Numbered from the stretch's first letter, positions 19,101 to 28,253 are shown. The stretch is 36,990 nucleotides of DNA from Colivivens sp964537205 (GCA_964537205.1 CAZHZH010000019.1:1-36990); one strand, 5' to 3'. Notes: a model not told the origin generated them from the sequence alone. A program made the numbers and translations.

Positions 19101-19191
19101 CTTTGATGACATTGAGCATTGAAGGTGGAGTAGTTGCAAAAAATTGTCGGAATATAAGAATATAATTATAACAATGAAATAAACTTTTATT

Positions 19192-20214
19192 ATGGCAAAG
19201 ATCATAACTATGGGTGAGATTATGCTTCGGCTAAGCCCTGAAGGTAACTCACGATTCGTACAGGCGGAAAAATTCTGTATCATACCAGGAGGCGGTGAGG
19301 CAAATGTTGCTGTTAGTTGCGCCAACTTCGGTCATGAATCGTATTTTGTTAGCAAACTGCCTAAACATGAAATAGGTCAAATTGCAATAAATGGCTTACG
19401 GCGTTTCGGTGTTCACACCGACTATGTGGCAAGGGGAGGCGATCGTGTTGGGCTTTACTATGCAGAGACAGGTGCTTCCATGCGGCCATCCAAGGTCATA
19501 TATGATAGGGCACACTCTGCAATTGCAGAAGCCAAACCTGAAGATTTCGATTTTGACAAAATATTCGAAGGTGCAGACTGGTTTCATTGGAGTGGAATCA
19601 CACCTGCTATAAGTGACGCAAGCGCAGAATGTCTACGACAGGCTTGTATAGCAGCAAAGAAACATGGAGTAACAGTCAGTTGCGACCTTAACTTCAGAAA
19701 AAAACTATGGACAAGTGAAAAGGCGATCTCAGTCATGCGGCCGTTAATGCAATATGTAGATGTCTGCATAGGAAATGAGGAAGACGCGGAATTATGTCTT
19801 GGATTCAAGCCTGATGCTGACGTGGAAGGTGGTAAAACAGATGCGTCTGGGTATGAAGGCATTTTCAAGGCAATGATGAAGGAGTTTGGATTCAAATATG
19901 TGGTCAGTACCTTGCGTGAGAGTTTCAGTGCGAGTCATAATGGTTGGAAAGCACTTATATATAATGGAAAGGAATTCTACCAATCAAAACGCTACGACAT
20001 AAGTCCGATAATTGATCGTGTCGGAGGTGGCGATTCTTTTTCTGGCGGACTCATACATGGACTGCTTACAAAACCTACACAAGGTGAGGCGTTGGAGTTC
20101 GCAGTCGCTGCAAGTGCATTAAAGCATACTATTCCTGGTGATTTTAATCATGTCTCTATTGACGAGGTAGAATCGCTTGCAGGAGGCAATGCAAACGGTC
20201 GTGTTCAACGCTAA
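19192..20214 (+). CDS. kdgK: 2-dehydro-3-deoxygluconokinase (PfkB family)
   Basis: This 340-residue kinase phosphorylates 2-keto-3-deoxygluconate to KDPG in uronate catabolism. The PfkB family is shown by the N-terminal GGGEANVAVSCANFG and the C-terminal DRVGGGDSFSGGLIHG, with Asp281 as the catalytic base. The next gene, 15 bp downstream, is the KDPG aldolase, which supports KDG rather than another sugar as substrate. Pectin and alginate/uronate breakdown feed this step. The upstream isomerases and dehydrogenases are not in the window. No clear TAnnTTTG promoter is seen in the 91 bp before the ATG. Confidence 0.93.
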   Translation: MAKIITMGEIMLRLSPEGNSRFVQAEKFCIIPGGGEANVAVSCANFGHESYFVSKLPKHEIGQIAINGLRRFGVHTDYVARGGDRVGLYYAETGASMRPSKVIYDRAHSAIAEAKPEDFDFDKIFEGADWFHWSGITPAISDASAECLRQACIAAKKHGVTVSCDLNFRKKLWTSEKAISVMRPLMQYVDVCIGNEEDAELCLGFKPDADVEGGKTDASGYEGIFKAMMKEFGFKYVVSTLRESFSASHNGWKALIYNGKEFYQSKRYDISPIIDRVGGGDSFSGGLIHGLLTKPTQGEALEFAVAASALKHTIPGDFNHVSIDEVESLAGGNANGRVQR

Positions 20215-20229
20215 AAACAATATAGAGAT

Positions 20230-20895
20230 ATGGCAAAATTTGATAAACTGGCTGTAATGGCAAAAATTGGAGAGACAGGCATGGTGCCTGTATTCTACAA
20301 TAAGGATGTTCAGATTGCAAAGAAAGTGATAAAAGCATGTTATGATGGAGGTGTACGTGCATTTGAATTCACCAATCGTGGTGACTTTGCTCATGAGGTG
20401 TTTGCGGAATGTGTGAAATACGCGGCAAAGGAATGCCCTGAGATGGCGTTGGGAGTCGGCAGTGTTGTCGACGCACCTACCGCAGCTCTTTATATACAAC
20501 TGGGGGCTTGTTTTGTTGTTGGTCCGCTCTTTAATCCTGACATAGCTTCAGTATGCAATCGCCGTCTTATTCCTTATTGTCCAGGATGTGGTACAGTAAG
20601 TGAAGTAGGAAAAGCACAAGAATTAGGATGTGACTTAACTAAGGTTTTCCCTGGTGACGTATATGGTCCCGCATTTGTGAAAGGTATGAAAGCTCCAATG
20701 CCATGGTCAAAGATAATGGTGACTGGCGGAGTGGCTCCTACTGAAGAAAACCTGACAGCATGGTTCAAAGCTGGAGTGTATTGTGTTGGAATGGGCAGCA
20801 AGTTGTTCCCAAAGGATAAGATAGCGGCTGAAGATTGGCAATATATCACAGACAAGTGCCGTGAATGTCTTGACATAATAAAGAATAGTCGCTAA
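20230..20895 (+). CDS. eda: KDPG aldolase (2-keto-3-deoxy-6-phosphogluconate aldolase)
   Basis: This 221-residue class I aldolase cleaves KDPG into pyruvate and glyceraldehyde 3-phosphate. The pattern fits the Eda family: GMVPVFYN at the start, GVRAFEFTNRGD with the conserved Glu46, SVVDAPTAALYIQLGACFVVGP, then DLTKVFPGD with Lys138 as the Schiff-base lysine, and VTGGVAPTEENLTAWFKAG. It is cotranscribed with kdgK, with a 15-bp gap, and followed by a terminator. The pair completes the lower Entner-Doudoroff-like branch for uronates. Confidence 0.94.
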   Translation: MAKFDKLAVMAKIGETGMVPVFYNKDVQIAKKVIKACYDGGVRAFEFTNRGDFAHEVFAECVKYAAKECPEMALGVGSVVDAPTAALYIQLGACFVVGPLFNPDIASVCNRRLIPYCPGCGTVSEVGKAQELGCDLTKVFPGDVYGPAFVKGMKAPMPWSKIMVTGGVAPTEENLTAWFKAGVYCVGMGSKLFPKDKIAAEDWQYITDKCRECLDIIKNSR

Positions 20896-20956
20896 AACCT
20901 GAATTGCTTGTATTCACAACTTTATTTGATTTGTACCAAACTCAAATTATAAACCA

Positions 20957-20995
20957 TAAAAACGGAATCTCCAAAATATAGGGGTTCCGTTTTAT
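20957..20995 (+). terminator. bidirectional-looking terminator between eda and engB
   Basis: AAAACGGAA (20959-20967) pairs with TTCCGTTTT (20985-20993), and the stem extends inward with G:U pairs to CTCC/GGGG. T-rich tracts lie on the 3' side of both strands, so it can stop both eda and the convergent engB unit (ends 21057). Confidence 0.8.
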
Positions 20996-21056
20996 GTATT
21001 TTATGTCTCAACAACTGTTATGTTGGACTAATGACTCTATGTATAACGATCTGTTA

Positions 21057-21662
21057 TTACTTGCTAAGAACGGACTTGGTTATTGAATAAATATAGTCCA
21101 ACAGTTCTTCTTTGCCTTGGCCAGTATAAGCACTTGTAAGAAAATAAGGCGGCAGTTCCTCCCATTGCTCTGCGATAGAAGCTAAATATGCTTTTAAATT
21201 CTCTTGTTGTTTTGTTTTACCCAGTTTGTCCGCTTTAGTAAACACAAATGCAAAAGGTATTTCATTTTCTCCAAGGAAGCTTATAAATTCTAAATCATTC
21301 TTTTTCGGTTCGTGACGAATGTCGATCAGCAAAAACAAACATGTTAGTTGCTCTCGTCCAAGTATGTAGTGGGTTATCATTTTACGCAGTTTCTCAGTTT
21401 CCTTTTTGCTTCGAAGCGCAAATCCATAACCTGGCAAGTCAACCAAATACCACGAATCATTTATTAAGTAGTGGTTGATAAGCATTGTTTTTCCAGGTGT
21501 GCTTGACGTCATGGCAAGTTTGCCATTACCTGTTAGCATGTTTATCAAACTCGACTTACCTACATTTGAACGACCTATGAATGCGTATTCAGGCAACGAT
21601 CCCTTAGGGCACATGTCCGCTCTCGGACTGCTTATAACGAATTGGGCGGTTTTTATTTTCAT
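21057..21662 (-). CDS. engB: ribosome biogenesis GTPase YihA/YsxC (EngB)
   Basis: With the chosen start at 21662 the protein is 201 residues, the usual family length. An upstream in-frame ATG at 21737 would add 25 hydrophobic residues that do not look like EngB. The protein starts MKIKTAQFVISSPRADMCP. Motifs are GRSNVGKSS (G1), TPGKT (G2 region), DLPGYGFA (G3) and TKAD (G4). This TrmE-Era-Septin type GTPase acts in late assembly of the large ribosomal subunit. It lies after nrdG with a 68-bp gap that holds a TACCTTTG element, so it may have its own promoter. Confidence 0.93.
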   Translation of the reverse strand: MKIKTAQFVISSPRADMCPKGSLPEYAFIGRSNVGKSSLINMLTGNGKLAMTSSTPGKTMLINHYLINDSWYLVDLPGYGFALRSKKETEKLRKMITHYILGREQLTCLFLLIDIRHEPKKNDLEFISFLGENEIPFAFVFTKADKLGKTKQQENLKAYLASIAEQWEELPPYFLTSAYTGQGKEELLDYIYSITKSVLSK

Positions 21663-21678
21663 CTCTAAACTTTTAATG

Positions 21679-21686
21679 CAAAGGTA
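21679..21686 (-). promoter_or_regulatory. putative -7 element for engB
   Basis: On the minus strand this reads TACCTTTG, matching TAnnTTTG, 16 bp upstream of the chosen engB ATG at 21662. It lies downstream of the rejected ATG at 21737, which supports the shorter start. No clear -33 box. Confidence 0.4.
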
Positions 21687-21730
21687 AGAAAAGTTTTTGG
21701 TAAAAATATAATGGATGGTAAAAAACATTT

Positions 21731-22216
21731 TCACCATACGGCATTTATCACCTTCCCAAGTCTTAATGACGGTTGCACGTCAATAATCCTTTGATTCCTG
21801 CTTCCACGAAACAGAAGAGAGATATCACGTTGGGCAAGTATGAATGGTCCATCGACAAGTACATCTATATTTTGTAGTAAGGGATAGAACTCTTCATGTT
21901 TCAATATTTCTTCCCAAAGATATCCTGTATAGCACCAAATATTATATTTGAACTGTTGTTTTATTTGCAAGGCAAGTTCGGCGACCTCTTGCGCTTGGAA
22001 AAAAGGATCACCTCCTGAGAATGTTACAGGGAATTCATTATAGCCGATAATTTCTATGAGCTGTTTTATACTGGTGGGCTTACCGTGCTTTATATCCCAC
22101 GATTGTGGATTATGGCATCCTGGACATTGGTGGACACAGCCTGCGAAATATATTGAAGTTCGCAGGCCTGGTCCGTCAACAGATGTCCCCTCTGATATGT
22201 CAATTACCGACAACAT
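21731..22216 (-). CDS. nrdG: anaerobic ribonucleotide reductase activating protein (radical SAM)
   Basis: NrdG uses SAM and a 4Fe-4S cluster to generate the glycyl radical in NrdD. The protein begins MLSVIDISEGTSVDGPG and has CVHQCPGCHN, the radical SAM CxxxCxxC motif. FSGGDPFFQ follows, a GG motif that contacts SAM. With the ATG at 22216 it is 161 residues, the usual family size. A GTG six codons earlier (22234) is possible but gives an atypical start. It sits directly after nrdD on the same strand, which confirms the pairing. Confidence 0.93.
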   Translation of the reverse strand: MLSVIDISEGTSVDGPGLRTSIYFAGCVHQCPGCHNPQSWDIKHGKPTSIKQLIEIIGYNEFPVTFSGGDPFFQAQEVAELALQIKQQFKYNIWCYTGYLWEEILKHEEFYPLLQNIDVLVDGPFILAQRDISLLFRGSRNQRIIDVQPSLRLGKVINAVW

Positions 22217-22237
22217 GCTTAATATAATACACACATT

Positions 22238-24445
22238 TCATTTATGCACTACGCGGTCGCGCAATTCTGCCAATTTCCCTGAGTTCCAACGTTCTGTCGT
22301 TCCTACAAGATAACCGGTTATACGCTGTAGTGTGTCGATATGTGTACTCCCGCATTGCGGGCATACTTTAAGTCCTTCTGTCGCATCTTCATAACCGCAA
22401 TCCATGCAGCGGTTTCGGTTATGGTTTACTGAGCAATAACCAATGTTGTAGCGGTCCATAAGGTCAACGATGTTCATTATTGCTGAAGGGTTGTGTGTAG
22501 CATCGCCGTCAATCTCAACATAAAATATGTGGCCTCCACGTGTTAGTTCGTGATATGGAGCTTCAACTTCTGCTTTATGGCGTGGACTACAATGATAGTA
22601 TACAGGAACATGGTTGGAATTTGTATAATAATCCTTGTCTGTAACGCCTGGTATAATTCCAAATTCTTTCTTATCAAATTTAGTGAATCGCCCAGCAAGT
22701 CCTTCTGCCGGAGTTGCAAGAATAGAGTAGTTGTGCTGGTACTTCTCGCTGAAGCGGTTTGCACTATCATACATATATCTAACTATACGCAAACCAAGTT
22801 CCTGGCTCTTGGGATCTTCGCCATGGTGATGTCCTGTCAATGCTATAAGACATTCAGCCAAGCCAATAAAGCCTATGCCCAACGTTCCCTGGTTAATTAC
22901 ACTTTCAATAGTGTCATTAGGCTTCAAGTGTTCAGCTCCAATCCATAGGCGTGACATGAGCAGTTGGAATTGTTTGGCGTATGCGGTTTTTTGAAACATG
23001 TAGCGTTCATGCAGCTGTTTGGCTGTCAGTTCGAGCAGGTTGTCTAACTTTGCGAAAAATGCATTTATACGTTCATCATAATTTTTGATATTCATACACT
23101 CAATTGCCAACTTCACAATGTTCATAGTTGAGAATGAAAGATTTCCACGACCTATACTTGTCTTTGGGCCAAAACGATTTTCGAACACGCGTGTGCGACA
23201 TCCCATTGTCGCTATCTCATATTTATAACGTTCTGGGTCATTAGCGTTCCATTTCTCGTGGTAGTTGAATGTGGCGTCAAGATTTACGAAGTTAGGAAAG
23301 AACCTGCGGGCGGTTACTTTACATGCAAGGCAGTAGAGATCATAATTTGGGTCGTCAGGCAGGTAACTAACTCCTCGTTTTTTCTTCCATATTTGAATTG
23401 GAAAGATGGCGGTCGATCCGTTTCCGACACCACGATAAGTAGATTTTAATATTTCACGCATGACACAGCGACCTTCTGCTGATGTATCTGTTCCATAATT
23501 GATACTGCTGAATACCACTTGGTTTCCGCCACGTGAGTGTATTGTATTCATGTTGTGTATGAATGCCTCCATTGCTTGATGTACACGCGAAACAGTACGG
23601 TTGATGGCATGTTGTTTGGCCCGTTCCACACCAGTCAGTCCTGTCAATTCTGCGGTCAGATAATCTTTGATTGGTACATGATACAACTCGTGCAGATCCA
23701 TCCCACTCATTTGCTCGATGTACTTCACCTCTTCTATATATGACGCACGCACATATGGTGCCATGTAGAAGTCAAACGCAGGAATTGCTTGCCCTCCGTG
23801 CATTTCATTCTGAGCGGTCTCAAGTGATATACATGCAATGACACTCGCCGTCTCAATGCGTTTTGCCGGACGACTCTCACCGTGGCCTGCACTAAAACCA
23901 TTATTTAGAATGTTGTCAAGTGGATGTTGTACGCAAGTAAGAGATTTGGTAGGGTAGTAGTCTTTATCGTGAATGTGGAGATAATTTTTCTTGACCGCCT
24001 CACGCACATCCTCAGACAACAAATAATCATCAACAAAAGGCTTTGTGCTTTCGCTGGCAAACTTCATCATCATGCCTGCTGGTGAGTCAGCATTCATGTT
24101 TGCGTTCTCGCGCGTGACATCATTGCGTTTTGCCTCGATAATTTCCAAAAAGACATCCCGTGTCTTCGCCTTACGTGCAATGCTGCGCTTGTCACGATAA
24201 GAAATGTATTTCTTGGCAACTTCTTTGCGTGGACTTTTCATCAACTCAAGTTCTACTTGGTCTTGAATATCTTCCACGCTCATCTGTTCTTTACCTTGCA
24301 TACCGATTTTGTCGGATATACGTTGTATGAGGTCTTCGTCCTCACCCTTTTCGGTTGTCAGCATGGCTTTCCTAATGGCAGCCTTGATTTTTTCTTCATT
24401 GAAGCCGACTATTCTGCCGTCGCGCTTTTTTACTGTCTGTATCAT
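22238..24445 (-). CDS. nrdD: anaerobic ribonucleoside-triphosphate reductase (class III)
   Basis: The start at 24445 (MIQTVKKRDGRIVGF) gives 735 residues. A longer frame from 24499 would begin at TTG and overlap the promoter. An ATP-cone (about 1-95) precedes the glycyl-radical barrel (CISLETAQNEMHGGQAIPAFDFY and HSRGGNQVVFSSINYGTD). Near the C-terminus, CMDCGYEDATEGLKVCPQCG holds a zinc site, and RITGYLVGTTERW includes the radical glycine, Gly711. It reduces ribonucleoside triphosphates to dNTPs under anoxic conditions. Its operon is nrdD-nrdG, possibly with engB. Confidence 0.95.
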   Translation of the reverse strand: MIQTVKKRDGRIVGFNEEKIKAAIRKAMLTTEKGEDEDLIQRISDKIGMQGKEQMSVEDIQDQVELELMKSPRKEVAKKYISYRDKRSIARKAKTRDVFLEIIEAKRNDVTRENANMNADSPAGMMMKFASESTKPFVDDYLLSEDVREAVKKNYLHIHDKDYYPTKSLTCVQHPLDNILNNGFSAGHGESRPAKRIETASVIACISLETAQNEMHGGQAIPAFDFYMAPYVRASYIEEVKYIEQMSGMDLHELYHVPIKDYLTAELTGLTGVERAKQHAINRTVSRVHQAMEAFIHNMNTIHSRGGNQVVFSSINYGTDTSAEGRCVMREILKSTYRGVGNGSTAIFPIQIWKKKRGVSYLPDDPNYDLYCLACKVTARRFFPNFVNLDATFNYHEKWNANDPERYKYEIATMGCRTRVFENRFGPKTSIGRGNLSFSTMNIVKLAIECMNIKNYDERINAFFAKLDNLLELTAKQLHERYMFQKTAYAKQFQLLMSRLWIGAEHLKPNDTIESVINQGTLGIGFIGLAECLIALTGHHHGEDPKSQELGLRIVRYMYDSANRFSEKYQHNYSILATPAEGLAGRFTKFDKKEFGIIPGVTDKDYYTNSNHVPVYYHCSPRHKAEVEAPYHELTRGGHIFYVEIDGDATHNPSAIMNIVDLMDRYNIGYCSVNHNRNRCMDCGYEDATEGLKVCPQCGSTHIDTLQRITGYLVGTTERWNSGKLAELRDRVVHK

Positions 24446-24496
24446 GTCGCTATTTATCAGTAAATACTTGTGTATTTCGTTGTTTCTTTCGAGCCA

Positions 24497-24528
24497 CAAA
24501 GGTATATAAAATGTTTTTGACCAACAAA
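24497..24528 (-). promoter_or_regulatory. promoter for nrdDG
   Basis: On the minus strand TTTG (24525-24528) is followed after 20 bp by TACCTTTG (24497-24504), a full match to the Bacteroidota promoter. The ATG at 24445 lies about 52 bp downstream of the -7 box. Confidence 0.75.
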
Positions 24529-24911
24529 CATTTTAGAGAAAAAATATTGACCGAGTTTTCTTTCTTGGAAAACTTTCGAGGATTTACAAATGTGTATGCA
24601 ATTGATTGTCAAAAACATAAAATGTTAAAACGGGAAACTTTTATTTTATAGCAATGTAATAATTATTTTTATTTTGACGGACGTTTGCTCTTTGTAAGGT
24701 TGCATTTATGATGTATGTTCACTTGAACGTGCACTTTCAAAAGTGTATTCCCCAATTGAACCTGTCTTCTATCTTACTTACACATGTGTCAAGCCAACAT
24801 AGTTGTTTTAATAAACTCGACTTTAAAGTGAGAGTTGCAAAATGGAGTTTGATTGAGCGTATATACTCACAATATAATGTACTGTGGGTAATTAAAATTT
24901 CTTGTTGAAGG

Positions 24912-24941
24912 TTGTTGGTTGCAGAATATTTCGTATCTTTG
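24912..24941 (+). promoter_or_regulatory. promoter for the nqr operon
   Basis: TTG at 24912-24914 and TATCTTTG at 24934-24941 are 19 bp apart, matching the Bacteroidota pattern. The nqrA ATG at 24992 lies 50 bp after the -7 box. This is the only such match found upstream of the operon. Confidence 0.72.
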
Positions 24942-24991
24942 CGTGTCATTTAGATAATAATAATTGAAACTATAATTAGTAACACAATTTT

Positions 24992-26329
24992 ATGGCGAAT
25001 GTAATTAAATTATGCAAAGGCTTAGAGATTAATCTTTCTGGTAAAGCTGTCGCTGAGGTTGCTGTCGCAAAACAGTCTAAGGTATATGGACTTGTACCTG
25101 ACTCATTTTGGGGAGTAAAACCGAAGGTGGTTGTCAAGGAAGGTGACCAAGTCAAAGCAGGAGATGCGTTGTTTGTTGATAAACTGCATCCGGATGTGAA
25201 GTTCGCTTCACCAGTCAGTGGAACTGTTTCGCTGGTGGAGAGAGGCGATCGTCGCAAAGTTTTAAGCATTCAAGTCGAAGCCGATGCCAAGCAGCAGTAT
25301 GCTGAATTTGGCAAGGGTGTTCCTGCCGATGGGAAAAAAGTGTTGGAAGAATTGCTTGCCAGCGGTTTGTTTGGTTACTTCATACAACGTCCGTATGCAG
25401 TAACCGCCTCACCGACTGATAAGCCTAAGGGTATTTTTGTATCTGGATTCTCCGACATGCCTCTTGCCGCAGACTTTGAGTTTGTAGCAAAAGATCAGAT
25501 GGCAGACTTCCAAACTGGTATCGACGCACTTTCAAAGATCGCTAAAGTTTACCTCGGGGTTAAACCTGACAGCGTGCTGGAAAGCGTAAAGAATGCAGAA
25601 GTAACAGTTTTCAAAGGTAAATGTCCCGCAGGCAATGTCGGGGTGCAGATTAATCACATTAATCCTGTAAACAAGGGAGAGGTAGTTTGGACTCTCGGTG
25701 CCGAGGAAGTGATTTTTGTAGGTCGTTTGTTCAATACTGGCAAACTCGATCTTACGAGGACAATTGCAGTGGCTGGTAGTGAGGTTGTCGCACCAAAGTA
25801 TGTAAAAGTCATGGTAGGTGCAAAAATCGGTGACATCATCAACGTGAATGTGAAGAACGACCGCAAGGTGAGAATCATCGACGGTAATCCGCTGACCGGT
25901 ATGAAAACGAATGACGAAGCATTCTTAGGAGCGCACACAACAGAGATCACCATTATTCCAGAGGGTGATGATGTTCACGAACTCCTTGGTTGGATCTCGC
26001 CACGCTTGAATGAGTTTTCAGTAAGCCGTTCTTATTTCTCATGGTTGTTGCCAAAGAGCAAGGAATACACGCTTGACGCCCGCATAAAAGGCGGACACCG
26101 CCATATGATTTTCAGTGGCGAATATGACTCAGTATTCCCTATGGACATTTATCCGGAACAGCTCATTAAATCGATCATCGCAGGCGATATCGATCGTATG
26201 GAGGCTTTGGGCATCTATGAGGTCGCTCCTGAAGACTTTGCTGTTGCAGAGTTTGTTGATAGTAGTAAAGTAGAACTTCAGCGCATTGTCAGAGAGGGTC
26301 TTGACATGTTGCGTAAAGAAAACGCATAA
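24992..26329 (+). CDS. nqrA: Na+-translocating NADH:quinone reductase subunit A
   Basis: This 445-residue peripheral subunit has the expected family length and start (IKLCKGLEINLSGKAV). VKEGDQVKAGDALFVDKLHPDVKFASPVSGTV is a lipoyl-like fold typical of NqrA and RnfC. Later stretches, HINPVNKGEVVWTLGAEEV and GGHRHMIFSGEYDSVFPMDIYPEQL, are strongly conserved in NqrA. It takes part in quinone binding in the complex. It is the first gene of the six-gene operon; nqrB follows after 5 bp. Confidence 0.96.
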   Translation: MANVIKLCKGLEINLSGKAVAEVAVAKQSKVYGLVPDSFWGVKPKVVVKEGDQVKAGDALFVDKLHPDVKFASPVSGTVSLVERGDRRKVLSIQVEADAKQQYAEFGKGVPADGKKVLEELLASGLFGYFIQRPYAVTASPTDKPKGIFVSGFSDMPLAADFEFVAKDQMADFQTGIDALSKIAKVYLGVKPDSVLESVKNAEVTVFKGKCPAGNVGVQINHINPVNKGEVVWTLGAEEVIFVGRLFNTGKLDLTRTIAVAGSEVVAPKYVKVMVGAKIGDIINVNVKNDRKVRIIDGNPLTGMKTNDEAFLGAHTTEITIIPEGDDVHELLGWISPRLNEFSVSRSYFSWLLPKSKEYTLDARIKGGHRHMIFSGEYDSVFPMDIYPEQLIKSIIAGDIDRMEALGIYEVAPEDFAVAEFVDSSKVELQRIVREGLDMLRKENA

Positions 26330-26334
26330 GCACT

Positions 26335-27498
26335 ATGGCATTTATAAAAAACATTTTAGATAAGATGAAGCCTACCTTCTCAGAAGGAGGTAAGTTAAGC
26401 GCTTTTGGCTCACTGTTCGAGGCTGCGGAGACATTTTTCTATGTGCCAAGTGAGACAGCAAAAGTCCATGGTGCCCAAATACACGACGCCATCGACTCAA
26501 AGCGTTCCATTTTCTTCGTGGTAATTGCGCTCATACCTGCATTATTGTATGGTATGTATAATATTGGCTATCAGCATGACATCGCAGTGGGATGTACTGA
26601 TGGTACAATCTTCAGTGAATTTCTATATGGTCTCGCTGTAATTCTTCCTAAGATAGTCGTATCATACGTGGTTGGTCTTGGCATTGAAGTCACCGTGGCA
26701 CAATGGAAGAAAGAAGAAGTTCACGAAGGCTTTTTCGTAACGGGTATACTAATCCCTATGATTGTTCCTGTCAACTGTCCTCTTTGGATAATTGCGATTG
26801 CAACTGCTTTTGCAGTTATTTTCGCCAAGGAAGTCTTTGGTGGTACGGGTATGAACATATTCAACCCCGCACTCGTTACGCGCGCGTTCCTATTTTTTGC
26901 TTATCCTTCTATGATGTCGGGTGACAAAGTATGGGTAAACGAAAACTATATTGATTGTATCAACGGTACAGTTGACGGCTATAGTGCCGCTACTCCTCTT
27001 GGACAACTTGCAGCTGGTGAACCAGTGAGCTACAGCGCGATGGATACCATTGTCGGTAGTATTCCAGGTTCAATAGGTGAAACATCATTCATTGCTATTA
27101 TCATCGGTGCTGTAATCTTGATTTGGGCAGGCATCGCAAGTTGGAAGATTATTTTATCTGTATTCGCCGGAGGAGCTATTATGGCATACTTCCTTCGTTA
27201 TGGAGATGCCAGTGCGCTCAATTTCCAATGGTGGGAACAATTGACTGTCGGAGGCTTTGCGTTTGGAGCTGTATTTATGGCAACAGACCCGGTAACAAGC
27301 AGCCGGACAGAGACGGGCAAATGGATTTACGGATTCCTAATCGGAGCCATAGCAATTATCATTCGTGTGCTTAATCCTGGTTATCCAGAGGGAATGATGC
27401 TCGCGATACTCCTCATGAACGTATTTGCTCCACTGATTGACTATTGCATCGTATCTTGTAACATTTCAAAGCGCGCCAAACGTGCTGTAAACAAATAA
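26335..27498 (+). CDS. nqrB: Na+-translocating NADH:quinone reductase subunit B
   Basis: This 387-residue polytopic membrane subunit has a cytoplasmic N-terminus and multiple hydrophobic segments (for example IFFVVIALIPALLYGMYNIG and FAVIFAKEVFGGTGMNIFNPALV). The covalent FMN site is the Thr in DGYSAATPLGQ, Thr220, aligning with the flavinylated Thr of V. cholerae NqrB. MATDPVTSS is a further conserved stretch. NqrB forms much of the sodium path. It is slightly shorter than the Vibrio protein (about 415), which is common in Bacteroidota. Confidence 0.96.
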   Translation: MAFIKNILDKMKPTFSEGGKLSAFGSLFEAAETFFYVPSETAKVHGAQIHDAIDSKRSIFFVVIALIPALLYGMYNIGYQHDIAVGCTDGTIFSEFLYGLAVILPKIVVSYVVGLGIEVTVAQWKKEEVHEGFFVTGILIPMIVPVNCPLWIIAIATAFAVIFAKEVFGGTGMNIFNPALVTRAFLFFAYPSMMSGDKVWVNENYIDCINGTVDGYSAATPLGQLAAGEPVSYSAMDTIVGSIPGSIGETSFIAIIIGAVILIWAGIASWKIILSVFAGGAIMAYFLRYGDASALNFQWWEQLTVGGFAFGAVFMATDPVTSSRTETGKWIYGFLIGAIAIIIRVLNPGYPEGMMLAILLMNVFAPLIDYCIVSCNISKRAKRAVNK

Positions 27499-27515
27499 TA
27501 GGGAGGAAACATACA

Positions 27516-28250
27516 ATGGCAAAATTAAATACAAACAGCAATATATACACAATCGTATATTCAACTGTGTTGGTAATTATCGTGGCTTTCCTTCTTGCGT
27601 TTGTAGCATCAGCGCTTAAGGAAACTCAAGACAAGAATGTAGAACGTGACACAAAGTCGCAAATACTTGCCGCTCTCAATATGCGTGACATTCCTACAGA
27701 GCAGGTAGACTCAACGTATAAGGCAGTCATCAAACAGGAAGAAGGTAAGGATACTGACACCCCATATGAAATAGCAGAAGTTAATGGTGAAACCAAAACC
27801 ATAGTACATGTGAAAGGTGCCGGACTTTGGGGCGGCATTTGGGGCTATGTAGCCGTAAACGCCGACGGAGAGACTATTTACGGATGCTTCTTCAACCACG
27901 AATCTGAAACAGCGGGACTTGGAGCCCGCATCAAGGAACAGTGGTTCCAGGATTTGTTCAAAGGAAAGAAAATCTATAATGACAAGGGCGATGTAGACCT
28001 TGGTGTATACAAGCAAGGTAAAGCTCCTGCAAGTTTGTCTGCAGACTATTATGTTGATGCGGTCACTGGTGCCACACTCACATCGAATGGTGTTAACGAC
28101 ATGCTCAAGAATGGATTCAAAAAGTACGCAAGCATTCTTTCTGGTTTAACGTCTACAGTGTCTGCTGATGAACAGATTCCAGCAGAAAACGAGTATGAAA
28201 AAATACAGGAGATAAATACAATTGATCAACCAATAGAACAGGAGGACTAG
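27516..28250 (+). CDS. nqrC: Na+-translocating NADH:quinone reductase subunit C
   Basis: This 244-residue protein has one N-terminal membrane helix (about 12-33) and a periplasmic FMN-binding domain. The flavinylation motif is DAVTGATLTSNGV with Thr187 as the FMN attachment residue. VKGAGLWGGIWGYVAV and ETAGLGARI are also conserved in NqrC. The flavin would be attached by ApbE, which is not in this window. It has a slightly longer acidic tail than usual. It lies 17 bp after nqrB. Confidence 0.95.
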   Translation: MAKLNTNSNIYTIVYSTVLVIIVAFLLAFVASALKETQDKNVERDTKSQILAALNMRDIPTEQVDSTYKAVIKQEEGKDTDTPYEIAEVNGETKTIVHVKGAGLWGGIWGYVAVNADGETIYGCFFNHESETAGLGARIKEQWFQDLFKGKKIYNDKGDVDLGVYKQGKAPASLSADYYVDAVTGATLTSNGVNDMLKNGFKKYASILSGLTSTVSADEQIPAENEYEKIQEINTIDQPIEQED

Positions 28251-28253
28251 AAT

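Larger units (their letters stand above)
24446..24991 (+). other. 546-bp nrdD-nqrA divergent intergenic region
   Basis: No gene can be supported here. One end holds the nrdD promoter (24497-24528, minus) and the other the nqrA promoter (24912-24941, plus). The middle is AT-rich and carries several short palindromes: GTTCA-ct-TGAAC at 24717-24728, CACTTT-ca-AAAGTG at 24732-24745, ACACATGTGT at 24780-24789 and ACTTTAAAGT at 24820-24829. These could be operator sites or an RNA. A 66-codon open frame at 24708-24908 has no family-like features and I do not call it. Confidence 0.6.

Noticed and set aside
21663..21737. N-terminal extension of engB to 21737
   Set aside because: The extra 25 residues are hydrophobic and unlike EngB; the promoter-like element lies downstream of that ATG.
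24446..24499. Longer nrdD frame from 24499
   Set aside because: It starts at TTG, overlaps the predicted -7 box, and adds residues not typical of NrdD; ATG at 24445 fits the family.
24708..24908. 66-codon open frame in the nrdD-nqrA intergenic region
   Set aside because: No recognisable motif, unusual composition, and it overlaps the palindrome cluster; it looks like chance in AT-rich DNA.
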